From: Streptomyces sp. DH37
Lineage (GTDB): Bacteria > Actinomycetota > Actinomycetes > Streptomycetales > Streptomycetaceae
DNA: 64,000 nt
Assembly: GCF_029813835.1 (NCBI RefSeq)
Contig: NZ_JARVKV010000022.1
Location: 21,068-85,067 of the forward strand
Direction of reading: 5' to 3'
Both the position numbers and the translations under genes were made by a program. Under the pieces are notes generated by a model. The model did not search any database, was not told the DNA's origin, and saw nothing but the letters and a program-made list of their open reading frames with translations. Shown here piece by piece: positions 8,070-16,347 of the stretch (its first letter is position 1; the number at the start of each line of letters is the position of its first letter).

Positions 8070-8360
8070 GTGACCCATTCCGAGAACATGGTGCTGGCGG
8101 ACATCGAAGCGCAGATGGAACGCAGCGATCCGCAGTTCTCCCACGGCCTGGCCTCCGGACAGCCGTGCAGCCCCCGGGAGTACCGGCGCGGACCGGGCTG
8201 GCTGCTGCTGGCCCTTTCGCTGGTGCTGGTGGTCGCAGGCTTCGCGCTGCCGCAGGGGCTGCTCCTGGCGACCGGCCTGGTGCTGACCGGGGTGGCCCAG
8301 GAGTACCTGTTCGACCCGGCGCGGGGACACACCTGGTTCCGTCGTCTGCACACGCCGTGA
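8070..8360 (+). CDS. DUF3040 family membrane protein
   Basis: A 96-residue protein of the actinobacterial DUF3040 family. The N-terminal helix carries the family's LADIEAQMERSDPQFSHGL pattern, followed by a short basic stretch and two membrane segments (WLLLALSLVLVVAGFALP and LLLATGLVLTGVAQEYLF). The GTG at 8070 has GGAGGA very close upstream; the ATG at 8088 is an alternative start. It is transcribed alone. Function of the family is unknown. Confidence 0.8.
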   Translation: MTHSENMVLADIEAQMERSDPQFSHGLASGQPCSPREYRRGPGWLLLALSLVLVVAGFALPQGLLLATGLVLTGVAQEYLFDPARGHTWFRRLHTP

Positions 8361-9011
8361 CGCCCGTGGCTCGGTCCGGTGGGCTCCGCACGAGCGGGCA
8401 GATCCGTCGGCTCCGTTGACAGGACGGATTCCGGACGGCGACGCGAGAGCCATCGACACGGTGAGGGAGAGGATTCTGCCGCTTCCCCAGATGCCCCCGA
8501 GGGCCATGGGAGCCACTGCCATCCCCGTCCCGGCTTGCCGCCCCAGCCTCCGTGCCGCTTCGGGAACGGACGCTGTCGGGTGCGCGGGCGCTTCACTCAC
8601 CGCGGGCGGTCCCGTCCTGACCGCTTCGCCCGTCGCCGGATTCCGCAGCCGTTTCGCCACGCGCTCACCGATGTCGGCGGCCTGCACCGGCCATGGACCT
8701 GCCGAGGACCGGAGAGGGCCGGCTCGTGCCCACCGCCCACCTCCGGGCCGGCCTGTCCGGTCGTCGGCCCTGGGCCGCAGCGGCGCGGACACCGGCCGAC
8801 CGGGTGGCCCGGGTCCCGAACCGTGATGTCCGGACTCCGCCCCCGGCCGCTCTCCTCATGACCTCGGCGCAGCTGGTTCCGCTCGGCCCGCACCAGCGCG
8901 GTGCCTCGTGACCCCCGCCGGAGCGGACAGCGACCTGGAGGGCGTTGCCCGCGGTGGTGGCGCGGTATGCCTGGACGGTGATCGAAGCAGCGAGGACATG
9001 GAGATGGGCAG
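8361..9011. other. 650 bases without a recognisable gene
   Basis: Open frames exist on both strands but read as out-of-frame proline, arginine and glycine-rich sequence with no ribosome site. It probably holds the promoter of the antiporter gene. Confidence 0.5.
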
Positions 9012-10535
9012 ATGACGTTGCCGGAGCTGTACACGGCGCTGCTGGGCGGCGGCCTGGTGCTGCTGGCCAGCATCGCCGCCGCCCGTATCGCCCACCGGGC
9101 GGGCCTGCCCAGTCTGCTGCTGTTCCTGGCCATTGGTGTGCTGGCCGGCGAGGACGTCCTCGGTGTGGAGTTCGATGACGCCCAGCTCGCCCAGTCTCTG
9201 GGCATCGCGGCCCTGGCCGTCATCCTCGTCGAGGGCGGTCTGACCACCACCTGGGCGGACGTGCGGCGTCTGCTGGCACCCGCCGGAGTGCTGGCCACCG
9301 CCGGGGTGGCCGTCTCGACGGTGGCCACCGCGACCGGGGCCCACCTGCTGCTGGGCATGGACTGGTCCCTGGCGCTGCTGCTGGGGGCGATCGTGTCCTC
9401 CACCGACGCCGCGGCGGTGTTCGCCGTGCTGCGCTCCCTGCCCCTGCCGCAGAAGGTCACCGGCCTGCTGGAGGCCGAGTCCGGCTTCAACGACGCCCCC
9501 ACCGTCATCCTGGTCCTGGTCTTCTCCACCGCCGCCGCCGACCTGCCCCATCCCGTTCTCATCGCCGGGAACATCACCTACCAACTGGTCGCCGGCGGCA
9601 CACTCGGCCTGGTGCTCGGCTGGCTGGGAGTGGCCGCCCTGCGGCGCATCGCCCTGCCGTCCACCGGGCTGTACCCGCTGGCCACCGCCGGTTTCGGGAT
9701 CATCGCGTTCGCCGCCGCCGGAGCGACGAACGCCAGCGGCATCATCGCCGCCTACCTGTCCGGCCTGGTGCTGGGCAACAGCCGCCTGCCGCACCGCGCC
9801 GCCACCCGCTCCTTCGCCGAAGGAGCGGGCTGGCTCGCCCAGATCGGCCTGTTCGTCATGCTCGGGCTGCTGGTCACCCCCAGCGAGCTGCCTGCCGCGA
9901 TCCTCCCGGCCCTGGGTGTCGGACTGGTCCTGCTGCTGGCAGCCCGCCCGGCCTCGGTCCTGATCTGCCTGCTGCCCTTCCGCGTCCCGTGGCGCGAGCA
10001 GGCGTTCGTCTCCTGGGCCGGGCTGCGCGGAGCCGTACCCATCGTGCTCGCCACCTTCCCCATCGTCGCGGGCGTTCCCGGTGCCCGCGACCTGCTCAAC
10101 ATCGTGTTCGTCCTGGTGGTCCTGTTCACCCTCCTGCAAGGGCCGACGCTGCCGGCCGCCGCCCGGTGGCTGGGATTGACCCGGCCCGGTGCGCTGCGCG
10201 AGGTCCAGGTCGAGACCGCCCCGCTGGACGTGCTCGACGCCGACCTGCTGACCGTCACCGTGCCCGAGGGGTCCCGGCTGGCCGGGGTGGCGGTATTCGA
10301 GCTGCGGCTGCCGCCCCCCACCGTGCTCACCCTGATCGTCCGCGATGGCACCACCCTCGCCCCCCGGCGCGATACCGTGCTCCGCGCGGGCGACGAACTG
10401 CTGCTGATCACCACCCCGGCCACCCGCGAGGCGACCGAACGGCGCCTGCGGGCGATCGGCCGCCGCGGCCGCCTGGCCCACTGGTTCGGTGAGCACGGAA
10501 CCCTGGAGCCCACCGGCCGCGACGGTGCCGCATGA
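9012..10535 (+). CDS. CPA1-type K+(or Na+)/H+ antiporter with C-terminal TrkA-C domain
   Basis: A 507-residue inner-membrane protein with about twelve hydrophobic segments over residues 1-390. The ion-binding region SSTDAAAVFAVLR and ESGFNDAPTVILVL is characteristic of NhaP/CvrA-type cation/proton antiporters. Residues about 400-480 form a regulatory RCK_C/TrkA-C domain (LDADLLTVTVPEGSRLAGV and DELLLITTPATREATERR). This fusion is the usual layout of NhaP2 potassium/proton antiporters that export K+ under osmotic stress. It has its own upstream region and no downstream partner. Which cation is carried cannot be read from sequence. Confidence 0.92.
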   Translation: MTLPELYTALLGGGLVLLASIAAARIAHRAGLPSLLLFLAIGVLAGEDVLGVEFDDAQLAQSLGIAALAVILVEGGLTTTWADVRRLLAPAGVLATAGVAVSTVATATGAHLLLGMDWSLALLLGAIVSSTDAAAVFAVLRSLPLPQKVTGLLEAESGFNDAPTVILVLVFSTAAADLPHPVLIAGNITYQLVAGGTLGLVLGWLGVAALRRIALPSTGLYPLATAGFGIIAFAAAGATNASGIIAAYLSGLVLGNSRLPHRAATRSFAEGAGWLAQIGLFVMLGLLVTPSELPAAILPALGVGLVLLLAARPASVLICLLPFRVPWREQAFVSWAGLRGAVPIVLATFPIVAGVPGARDLLNIVFVLVVLFTLLQGPTLPAAARWLGLTRPGALREVQVETAPLDVLDADLLTVTVPEGSRLAGVAVFELRLPPPTVLTLIVRDGTTLAPRRDTVLRAGDELLLITTPATREATERRLRAIGRRGRLAHWFGEHGTLEPTGRDGAA

Positions 10536-10689
10536 ACCCAGCTCTCACCGGGGGCCACGGCGGCGCCGACGGGCTACCCGCCGGGCGAGGTGGGGGCCGC
10601 TGACCGGCCGGCACACGATCAGCACCGCCAGCACCAGAGCACTGGATCGGGAATGGCGCTCGGTATCGGCTCGCCACCCCGGATCGTGC

Positions 10690-10911
10690 AACAGCAGCCG
10701 CAGCGGCGCCCGGACGAGGCCGGCCCACCAGGCCGCGGATGCGGGGGATAGCGTCCAGCAGGGGCACGGGCTGGGTGACGTCGTGGCGGCTTCCGCTGGT
10801 CAACGACACCGCAAGGGGTGTTCCGTGCCGGTCGGTGACCAGGTGGTGCTTGCCGCCTGGCGGCCGCGGCCGACCGGCGAAGGTCCGGTGTCAGCCCCAT
10901 TACCTTCTTCG
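10690..10911 (-). pseudogene. IS5-family transposase, C-terminal portion cut off by IS110 insertion
   Basis: Minus-strand frames read GADTGPSPVGRGR, then after a one-base frameshift KHHLVTDRHGTPLAVSLTS and DVTQPVPLLDAIPRIRGLV. This is the middle of an IS5-family DDE transposase (catalytic D in VTD). The matching N-terminal part, ending DGSHIRVLK, lies at 12352-12694 on the other side of an IS110 element. The remaining C-terminus after the GLVGRPR segment is lost. Confidence 0.85.
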
Positions 10912-10984
10912 TGGCCTCGCAAGGAGGCTCCCGGCCTTCGGCCCCGGTATGACTTGAGCCCCCAGTCGAGATGATCGAAAAGGT

Positions 10985-11130
10985 GGTGTCGCCGGTGTCG
11001 GAGGCATTGGCAGACCGCTGATTAGAGGCACGAGCGCCGATCCCTCAACCGGGTACGGCAGTCTCTTCGTAACGTGGATGCCGGCACGCTGATGCCGCAG
11101 GTGAGGCCGGGGAACAGGCGAGGGCGGGAG
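10985..11130 (+). ncRNA. Candidate bridge-RNA region of the IS110 element
   Basis: IS110-type recombinases use a bridge RNA encoded in the element's non-coding end, upstream of the recombinase gene in the IS110 group. This stretch fits by position. I did not fold it or identify target- and donor-binding loops, so this is inference from the family. Confidence 0.3.
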
Positions 11131-11138
11131 CGACGGTC

Positions 11139-12341
11139 GTGACGGATGAATCTGGTATCGGCGTCTATCTGGGGCTGGATGTCGGCAAGGGCGAACATCA
11201 CGCCGTCGCCGTCAACCGCGCTGGGAAGAAGGTGTTCGACAAGCCGTTGCCCAACAGCGAGCCGAGGCTGCGGGAGCTGTTCGACAAGCTGCGGGCCAAG
11301 CACGGGACCGTGCTGATGGTCGTCGACCAGCCGGCTTCCATCGGAGCTCTGCCCCTGGCAGTCGCCCGGGGTGCGGGCTGCCAGGTCGCCTACCTGCCCG
11401 GGCTGACCATGCGGCGGATCGCCGATCTCTACCCTGGTGAGGCCAAGACCGATGCCCGTGACGCGTTCGTCATCGCGGACGCTGCCAGAGCGATGCCCCA
11501 CACCCTGCGGGCGATCGACCCCGCTGACGAGACGGTCGCCGAGCTCGCGATGATCGCAGGCTTCGACGACGACCTGGCGGGCGAGTCCACCCGGATCGCC
11601 AACCGGCTCCGCGGCCTGCTCACCCAGATCCATCCGTCGCTGGAACGGGTCCTGGGTCCACGAATCCAGCACCCGGCCGTGCTCAGGCTGCTGGAGCAGT
11701 TCGGCTCCCCGGCCCAGATTCGCAAAGCCGGAAGGCGACGACTGGTCACCCTGATACGGCCGAAGGCACCGCGGATGGCCGAGCGGCTGGTGGAGGACAT
11801 CTTCACCGCACTCGACGAACAGACCGTCGTCGTTCCGGGCACCGACGCGGCCGCGCTGATCGTCCCCAGCCTCGCCAGTTCCCTCACGTCCGTCCTTGAC
11901 CAGCGCAAACTCCTCGCCGCAAGGATCGAAGAGCTCCTGGAGGCCCACCCTCTTTCACCGGTCCTGATCTCGATGCCCGGCATCGGGGTCAGGATCGCCG
12001 CCCGCATCCTCATCGACATCGGTGACGGCAGCAGCTTCGCCACCGCCGGCCACCTCGCCGCCTACGCCGGTCTGGCACCTGTGACCAGGAGCTCCGGCTC
12101 ATCCATCCGCGGCGAACATCCTTCACGACGCGGCAACAAGCAGCTCAAACGGGCCTTCTACCTCGCCGCGTTCGCCTCGCTCTCCCAGCCTGAGTCCCGC
12201 GCCTACTACGACCGGAAACGCCGCGAGGGCAAACACCACGTCGCGGCCCTCATCGCACTCGCCCGACGCCGCATCGACGTCCTCTTCGCGATGCTCCGCG
12301 ACGGCACCTTCTACCAGTCACCCACCCCGGCTACAGCTTGA
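11139..12341 (+). CDS. IS110-family transposase (DEDD recombinase), full length
   Basis: A 400-residue protein with the N-terminal RuvC-like DEDD domain (YLGLDVGKGEHHAVAV, VVDQPASIG, GEAKTDARDAFVIADAAR) and the C-terminal Transposase_20 domain holding the catalytic serine region (LISMPGIGVRIAARILI and LAAYAGLAPVTRSSGSS). The length is that of active family members and no frameshift is seen. The GTG start at 11139 is followed directly by the first catalytic Asp motif. It could be functional. Confidence 0.95.
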   Translation: MTDESGIGVYLGLDVGKGEHHAVAVNRAGKKVFDKPLPNSEPRLRELFDKLRAKHGTVLMVVDQPASIGALPLAVARGAGCQVAYLPGLTMRRIADLYPGEAKTDARDAFVIADAARAMPHTLRAIDPADETVAELAMIAGFDDDLAGESTRIANRLRGLLTQIHPSLERVLGPRIQHPAVLRLLEQFGSPAQIRKAGRRRLVTLIRPKAPRMAERLVEDIFTALDEQTVVVPGTDAAALIVPSLASSLTSVLDQRKLLAARIEELLEAHPLSPVLISMPGIGVRIAARILIDIGDGSSFATAGHLAAYAGLAPVTRSSGSSIRGEHPSRRGNKQLKRAFYLAAFASLSQPESRAYYDRKRREGKHHVAALIALARRRIDVLFAMLRDGTFYQSPTPATA

Positions 12342-12351
12342 CGAAGCCCAT

Positions 12352-12694
12352 AGAGGCACCTTTTCAGAACCCGGATGTGCGAGCCGTCGATCGCGGCGTC
12401 CTCCAGGTCCAGCAGGCCGGCTCTGCGGAGTTCCGCGAGGAGAATGGCGTGCAGGCGGGGCCAGACGTCGGCCTCGGTCCCCTCCTGCAGGCACCGCCGG
12501 CACCTCACCCCGCTGCAGCCGATCGCCTCGGTCGGCACGTCCGCCCAAGTCACACCCGTGCGCAGAACGTAGACGACCCCGCGCGGAGCCGCACGGTCAT
12601 CCGCCGGCAGCCGACCCGGATACCGCCGACGCCGCGGCGGGCGAGGCGGGAGCAGTGGAGCGACATGACCCCACAGATCATCAGACACGCCCAC
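12352..12694 (-). pseudogene. IS5-family transposase, N-terminal portion
   Basis: The frame starts VGVSDDLWGHVAPLLPPRPP and continues through the helix-turn-helix region (GVVYVLRTGVTWADVPTEAIGC) to DLEDAAIDGSHIRVLK, the first catalytic Asp motif of IS5-type transposases. The natural continuation lies at 10690-10911, beyond an inserted IS110 element. Confidence 0.88.
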
Positions 12695-12709
12695 AGATCA
12701 TCAGACACG
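12671..12709. repeat. 19-bp tandem duplication at the IS5 transposase start
   Basis: CCACAGATCATCAGACACG occurs at 12671-12689 and again at 12691-12709, with a period of 20 bases, covering the start codon of the broken transposase. It looks like replication slippage. Confidence 0.9.
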
Positions 12710-13052
12710 AGGTCATCCGACACCTGCGGAACTCCGCCGACCACCAGCCCAACCGCCAAGCCCCTGGAACCACACTCATTCTCAAATGATCAGTCAGGCC
12801 GTGGCCACCATGCGGGTCAGCAACTCGCTGGGAGACAAGTCCTCGGCGAAGGTGAGCGTGTGGATGGGAATGCCCGCGCGAAGAACGTCCAGACCACGAA
12901 CTGCATCGGCATCCGTCACGTCCAGATCTCGGCATGCCTCACCGACGGATCGAACACTCAACAACCCCACCCTCGCCTCGACATCGGGATGGGGAAGTTG
13001 ATATCGGCCTGTACCAGGCGCGGTGGCTGCGGTGGATGAGTGGTGAGCCGGG
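12695..13052. other. Short stretch with an unrecognised minus-strand protein fragment
   Basis: A minus-strand frame at about 12794-12990 reads VRSVGEACRDLDVTDADAVR and LRAGIPIHTLTFAEDLSP with natural codon use, but has no start site and merges into non-protein-like sequence. It may be the C-terminus of a truncated gene. I do not recognise the family. Confidence 0.35.
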
Positions 13053-14054
13053 TCAGCGTGCCGCGGTCTCGGCGGCGAAGCCGTGCAGGAGGGTTCCGGT
13101 GGTATCAGGGTCTTCGAACATGGGTGTGTGGCCGATGCCGTCGAGGATTTTGATCCGGGCACGGGGGACTCGGCGGTAGTCCTGGGCGGAAGACGGCTGC
13201 CATCGCCGGTCCTGAGAGCCGAAGATCACCAGGGTCGGCAGGCCGAGGCCTGCGAGCCGGCCGGGAACGGACCGTTCCTTCAGGAACGCGTCAACCGCCT
13301 CGTCGGTCGCGGTGAGGCTGCGGTAGGTCATGCCCCGGATATCGGCAATGATCTTGTCGGGGATCTGCACCTCGCGGGTGAACGCGGTGCTCAACGCGTT
13401 GCGGATCGTGCTGTCGGTGCGCAGCCGCCAGATCAGCTCCCCTGCCACCGGCGTGGTGATCAGGCGGGCGACGAAGCTTTCACCGAGGAACGCGTCCACC
13501 CGCGGGCCAGTGTCGATCAGCGCGATCGCCGCCACCAGGTCGCGACGCTGCTCGGCCAGCGACGAGGCGACGACGCCGCCCGTGGAATGCCCGACGACGG
13601 TAGCGCGGCGCACCCCGAGCCGATCGAGCACGGCCCCGACCCGGCGTGCCTGCTGCGCGATGCCGTAGCCATCGGCCGGCTTGGCTGATCCGCCGTGCCC
13701 GAGCAGGTCCACCCGCACCACATGCAGGTCCCGCAATGCCGACAGCACTGGGTCCCACCATGCCGTCGAGCCGGCCAGGCCGTGCAGGAACACCACCGTG
13801 GGCGCGCCGGGCAGCCCATCCTGCACGACGTGGATGTCTCCGCCGGGAAGGCGCACGATCTGCTCGCCGGAGGCTTCGGCCGTCTCTGTGCGTACTGACA
13901 CCGCATTCCCCACGAGGAGGACGGCCAACACGCCGACGGCCAGCAGCGTGATCCGTCGCTGCCGACTCCACGCCCGCCCTCCGCGCGGGACGCTCGGCGC
14001 CGCGTCCGCGCGGCGGTAGGTGTGTCGATCCTGGGGACTGGTCGTCTCGTCCAT
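13053..14054 (-). CDS. Membrane-anchored or secreted alpha/beta hydrolase
   Basis: A 333-residue alpha/beta-hydrolase fold enzyme. A single hydrophobic segment at residues 35-52 after a basic tail is an uncleaved anchor or signal. The oxyanion motif is VVFLHGLAG (88-96). The catalytic triad reads S157 (VVGHSTGGV), D282 (FGSQDRRW) and H309 (DGIGHTPMFE). The N-terminal ATG has a GGAGA ribosome site. It is divergent from an AraC-family regulator 126 bases away, which probably controls it. The substrate is unknown; the family includes esterases, haloperoxidase-like enzymes and epoxide hydrolases, and no cap-domain signature narrows it. Confidence 0.88.
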   Translation of the reverse strand: MDETTSPQDRHTYRRADAAPSVPRGGRAWSRQRRITLLAVGVLAVLLVGNAVSVRTETAEASGEQIVRLPGGDIHVVQDGLPGAPTVVFLHGLAGSTAWWDPVLSALRDLHVVRVDLLGHGGSAKPADGYGIAQQARRVGAVLDRLGVRRATVVGHSTGGVVASSLAEQRRDLVAAIALIDTGPRVDAFLGESFVARLITTPVAGELIWRLRTDSTIRNALSTAFTREVQIPDKIIADIRGMTYRSLTATDEAVDAFLKERSVPGRLAGLGLPTLVIFGSQDRRWQPSSAQDYRRVPRARIKILDGIGHTPMFEDPDTTGTLLHGFAAETAAR

Positions 14055-14180
14055 GGCTTCTCCGTCGGTCGGTCCGGGACGCCATTACCCTCCCGGTGGC
14101 CAACGCGACGCGTCTTGGAGAAATGTCGGCGCTTCGACCGTCGGTTGCTCCGGCCGCCGAACCGCTCGTACAGTCGAGGC

Positions 14181-15029
14181 GTGCGACCTGTGCGCAAGAA
14201 GGCGGACTCCACCGCTGCTTGGGAGATCGCGCGACCGCTGCGGACGACCGCGATGCCCGGTGTCGACATGGCCGGGTTCCGCATTCGCGGCGACAGCCCG
14301 ATCGAACTACGAGCCATCCCTCACCCCGCCGTCACCGTGGCCGTCGAGTTCGGTGACCGCCCGTTCGACATCCACGGCGCGGCCGGCTCGATGCGGGTGC
14401 AGAGCCTGGCCGCCGGACTCGCCTTCAGCGCGTTCCAGGTGCGCGCCGAGGGCGTCGAGTGTGTGCAGATACGCCTGTCTCCGCTTGCCGCGCACCCCGT
14501 CCTCGGACTCCCGCTCGCGGAGCTGCGCGGGAGCGTCATCGCGCTCGACGACCTGTGGGGCCGTGACACGCCGCGCCTGCGGGAACGGCTTCACCACGCG
14601 CGAACCTGGCCGGAGCGCTTCGCGCTCATCGACGCAGCGCTGTTGACCCGGCTCCGTACGGGCAGGCGCATCGACCCCGAGGTGGCCTGGGTCTGGCACC
14701 AGATCGTCGCCGGTCACGGCCGAGTCCGCGTGAGTGACCTCGCAGCCCGGACCGGGTGGAGTCGCCAGCGCATGTGGTCACGCTTTGGCTCGCAGATCGG
14801 CCTGACACCCAAACGCGCCGCCATGCTGGTCCGCTTCGACCACGCCATCCACCGCCTGGTCCGCGGGCACGCCTCCGCACGGGTGGCAGCGGACGGAGGC
14901 TATGCCGACCAGTCCCATCTCCACCACGACGTCCGCGCGTTCACCGGAACAACCCCCATCGCCGCCGCGAACGAGCCATGGCTGGCCGCCGACGACAGAG
15001 CCTGGCCGACACACGACGATGCGGTCTGA
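14181..15029 (+). CDS. AraC-family transcriptional regulator
   Basis: A regulator of about 282 residues. The N-terminal 180 residues are a cupin-like sensing part (SMRVQSLAAGLAFSAFQVRA). The C-terminal 100 residues carry the two AraC helix-turn-helix motifs: VSDLAARTGWSRQRMWSRF and RVAADGGYADQSHLHHDVRAF followed by TGTTP. The GTG at 14181 begins the first protein-like stretch; no strong ribosome site is visible and an internal ATG at codon 25 is possible. It is divergent from the alpha/beta hydrolase gene and is its likely regulator. Confidence 0.85.
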   Translation: MRPVRKKADSTAAWEIARPLRTTAMPGVDMAGFRIRGDSPIELRAIPHPAVTVAVEFGDRPFDIHGAAGSMRVQSLAAGLAFSAFQVRAEGVECVQIRLSPLAAHPVLGLPLAELRGSVIALDDLWGRDTPRLRERLHHARTWPERFALIDAALLTRLRTGRRIDPEVAWVWHQIVAGHGRVRVSDLAARTGWSRQRMWSRFGSQIGLTPKRAAMLVRFDHAIHRLVRGHASARVAADGGYADQSHLHHDVRAFTGTTPIAAANEPWLAADDRAWPTHDDAV

Positions 15030-16270
15030 CCGGCGCCACGAGCGGCCGGTCAGGCCTCGCCTTCAGCGGAAGGCGGCGCACCGGGCCACTGCTGTTGCGG
15101 GAGGCGCAGCCGTGTGCCGCCCGCCCCGCAGAAGGGAAGTGGGATGAGACTTGCGTCGAGCAGACAGGACAGGTGACGCACGAGGAGTCCGCAACCTCGC
15201 AGTGGACGCGGGCATTGCAGCAGCGGATCAGGTCGGCGCCACCCTGGATGCTGGGCCGGTCAGGCCCTGGACGTAGTAGAGGTCGATCAGAGCGGAGCGC
15301 GGGTCGATGTCGATGTCGGCCTTCTTTACGGCGCGTTGGTCATCTCGCCAGTGAGGCGGCTGGCCATGAAGTGGGCGACGGCTCTGCCCAGCCCGACGCA
15401 GTCGAGATGCTGGAAACTGCCCTGGAGGCGCAGAAGAAGGTCTGGAGCTCCGTCCCGCCGTCTGTGGCCCGCGGAGCTCCGGAGGAGAACCATGGCCGTG
15501 CCGTCGAACTGCTGGAAGCACTGGAGGCGCAAGCGCTCCGTACAGCAGACCGCGCAAGGGTTCACGCCAAGTAGCCCCGGCCCCGCCCCCAGGCGCAGCC
15601 GCTCACCAGGGCTTAGGGGATCGCGGCGAACACCGCCTCACCAGGCGGTATTCTGCGTGCCCCGCACTGCGGCCGCACTCTCGCCGGTGGGATCAGCGAC
15701 TGCGCGAACTCCCACAAGCCGTCCGGAGCGATCCGTCCCCACCGGTTACTCTCCATGCTCGATCAACGAGCCGACCATCACACAGAACACGTTCTTGGAG
15801 GAAGGGAATCCCGTGTACGCGAAGGTTGGTTGATGTCCCCGCTCCGGCGTGTCACCGATGCTGTCCTGCCGTTCTCCGCGACCTGTGAGGGAGCCGGGTA
15901 CGGCACCACCGCCTCCGCGGCCGGGCCCACGTCAGCCCGGCCATCGCCAGCCACGAGGGCCTGCTCCACGCCTTCACCCAGGGCTCCGGCACCACCAGGC
16001 ACCTCTTCCTCCAGCGCCAGACCCGGGCCTGACCCCACCCGCACGGGCCCAGCCGGACCGGCAAAGGCCGTGCCGGTCACATCCTCTGCAGCGGCTCCCA
16101 ACCGGCAGCCGGCCAAGGCACTGCACTACCCGGTACAAGGTTCACGCGTGATAAGCAGGAGGAGTCAGTCGTGCCGCCCTTCGGCCGCCTCCGCCTGCGA
16201 AGTGAGGCCAGTACCCGTCAGACGCCGGCTCCAGGCGTTCGTGTGAGGTGCCCCGTCGGTGACGGTCGTA
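15030..16270. other. 1.2 kb without a supported gene
   Basis: The only stretch with somewhat protein-like composition is a plus-strand frame at 15371-15574 (AVEMLETALEAQKKVW, then GRAVELLEALEAQALR), which is helical and would give 67 residues. It lacks a ribosome site and known relatives, so I do not call it as a gene. The rest reads as out-of-frame sequence. Confidence 0.4.
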
Positions 16271-16307
16271 CCGCTCTCCTCACCGGCATGGCCGGTGAGG
16301 AGAGCGG
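16271..16307 (-). terminator. Strong hairpin terminator downstream of the lectin-like gene
   Basis: CCGCTCTCCTCACCGG (16271-16286) pairs perfectly with 16292-16307 around a 5-base loop, 40 bases after the stop of the minus-strand lectin-like gene. Confidence 0.88.
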
Positions 16308-16347
16308 CGACCGCATGGCCTGGCCGACGGCCGGGCGTCTTCGTGAT

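Larger units (their letters stand above)
10912..12355 (+). mobile_element. IS110-family insertion sequence inserted in an IS5-type transposase gene
   Basis: An intact IS110 transposase gene with about 150-200 bases of non-coding left end lies between the two halves of a broken IS5 transposase. IS110 elements lack terminal inverted repeats and make no clear target duplication, so the exact ends are not readable here; the left end is somewhere in 10905-10990 and the right end close to 12345-12360. The coordinates given are therefore approximate. Confidence 0.7.

Noticed and set aside
15371..15574. Helical 67-residue open frame after the AraC gene
   Set aside because: No ribosome site and no recognisable relatives; the upstream part of the frame is noise. 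Mentioned only as a weak possibility.
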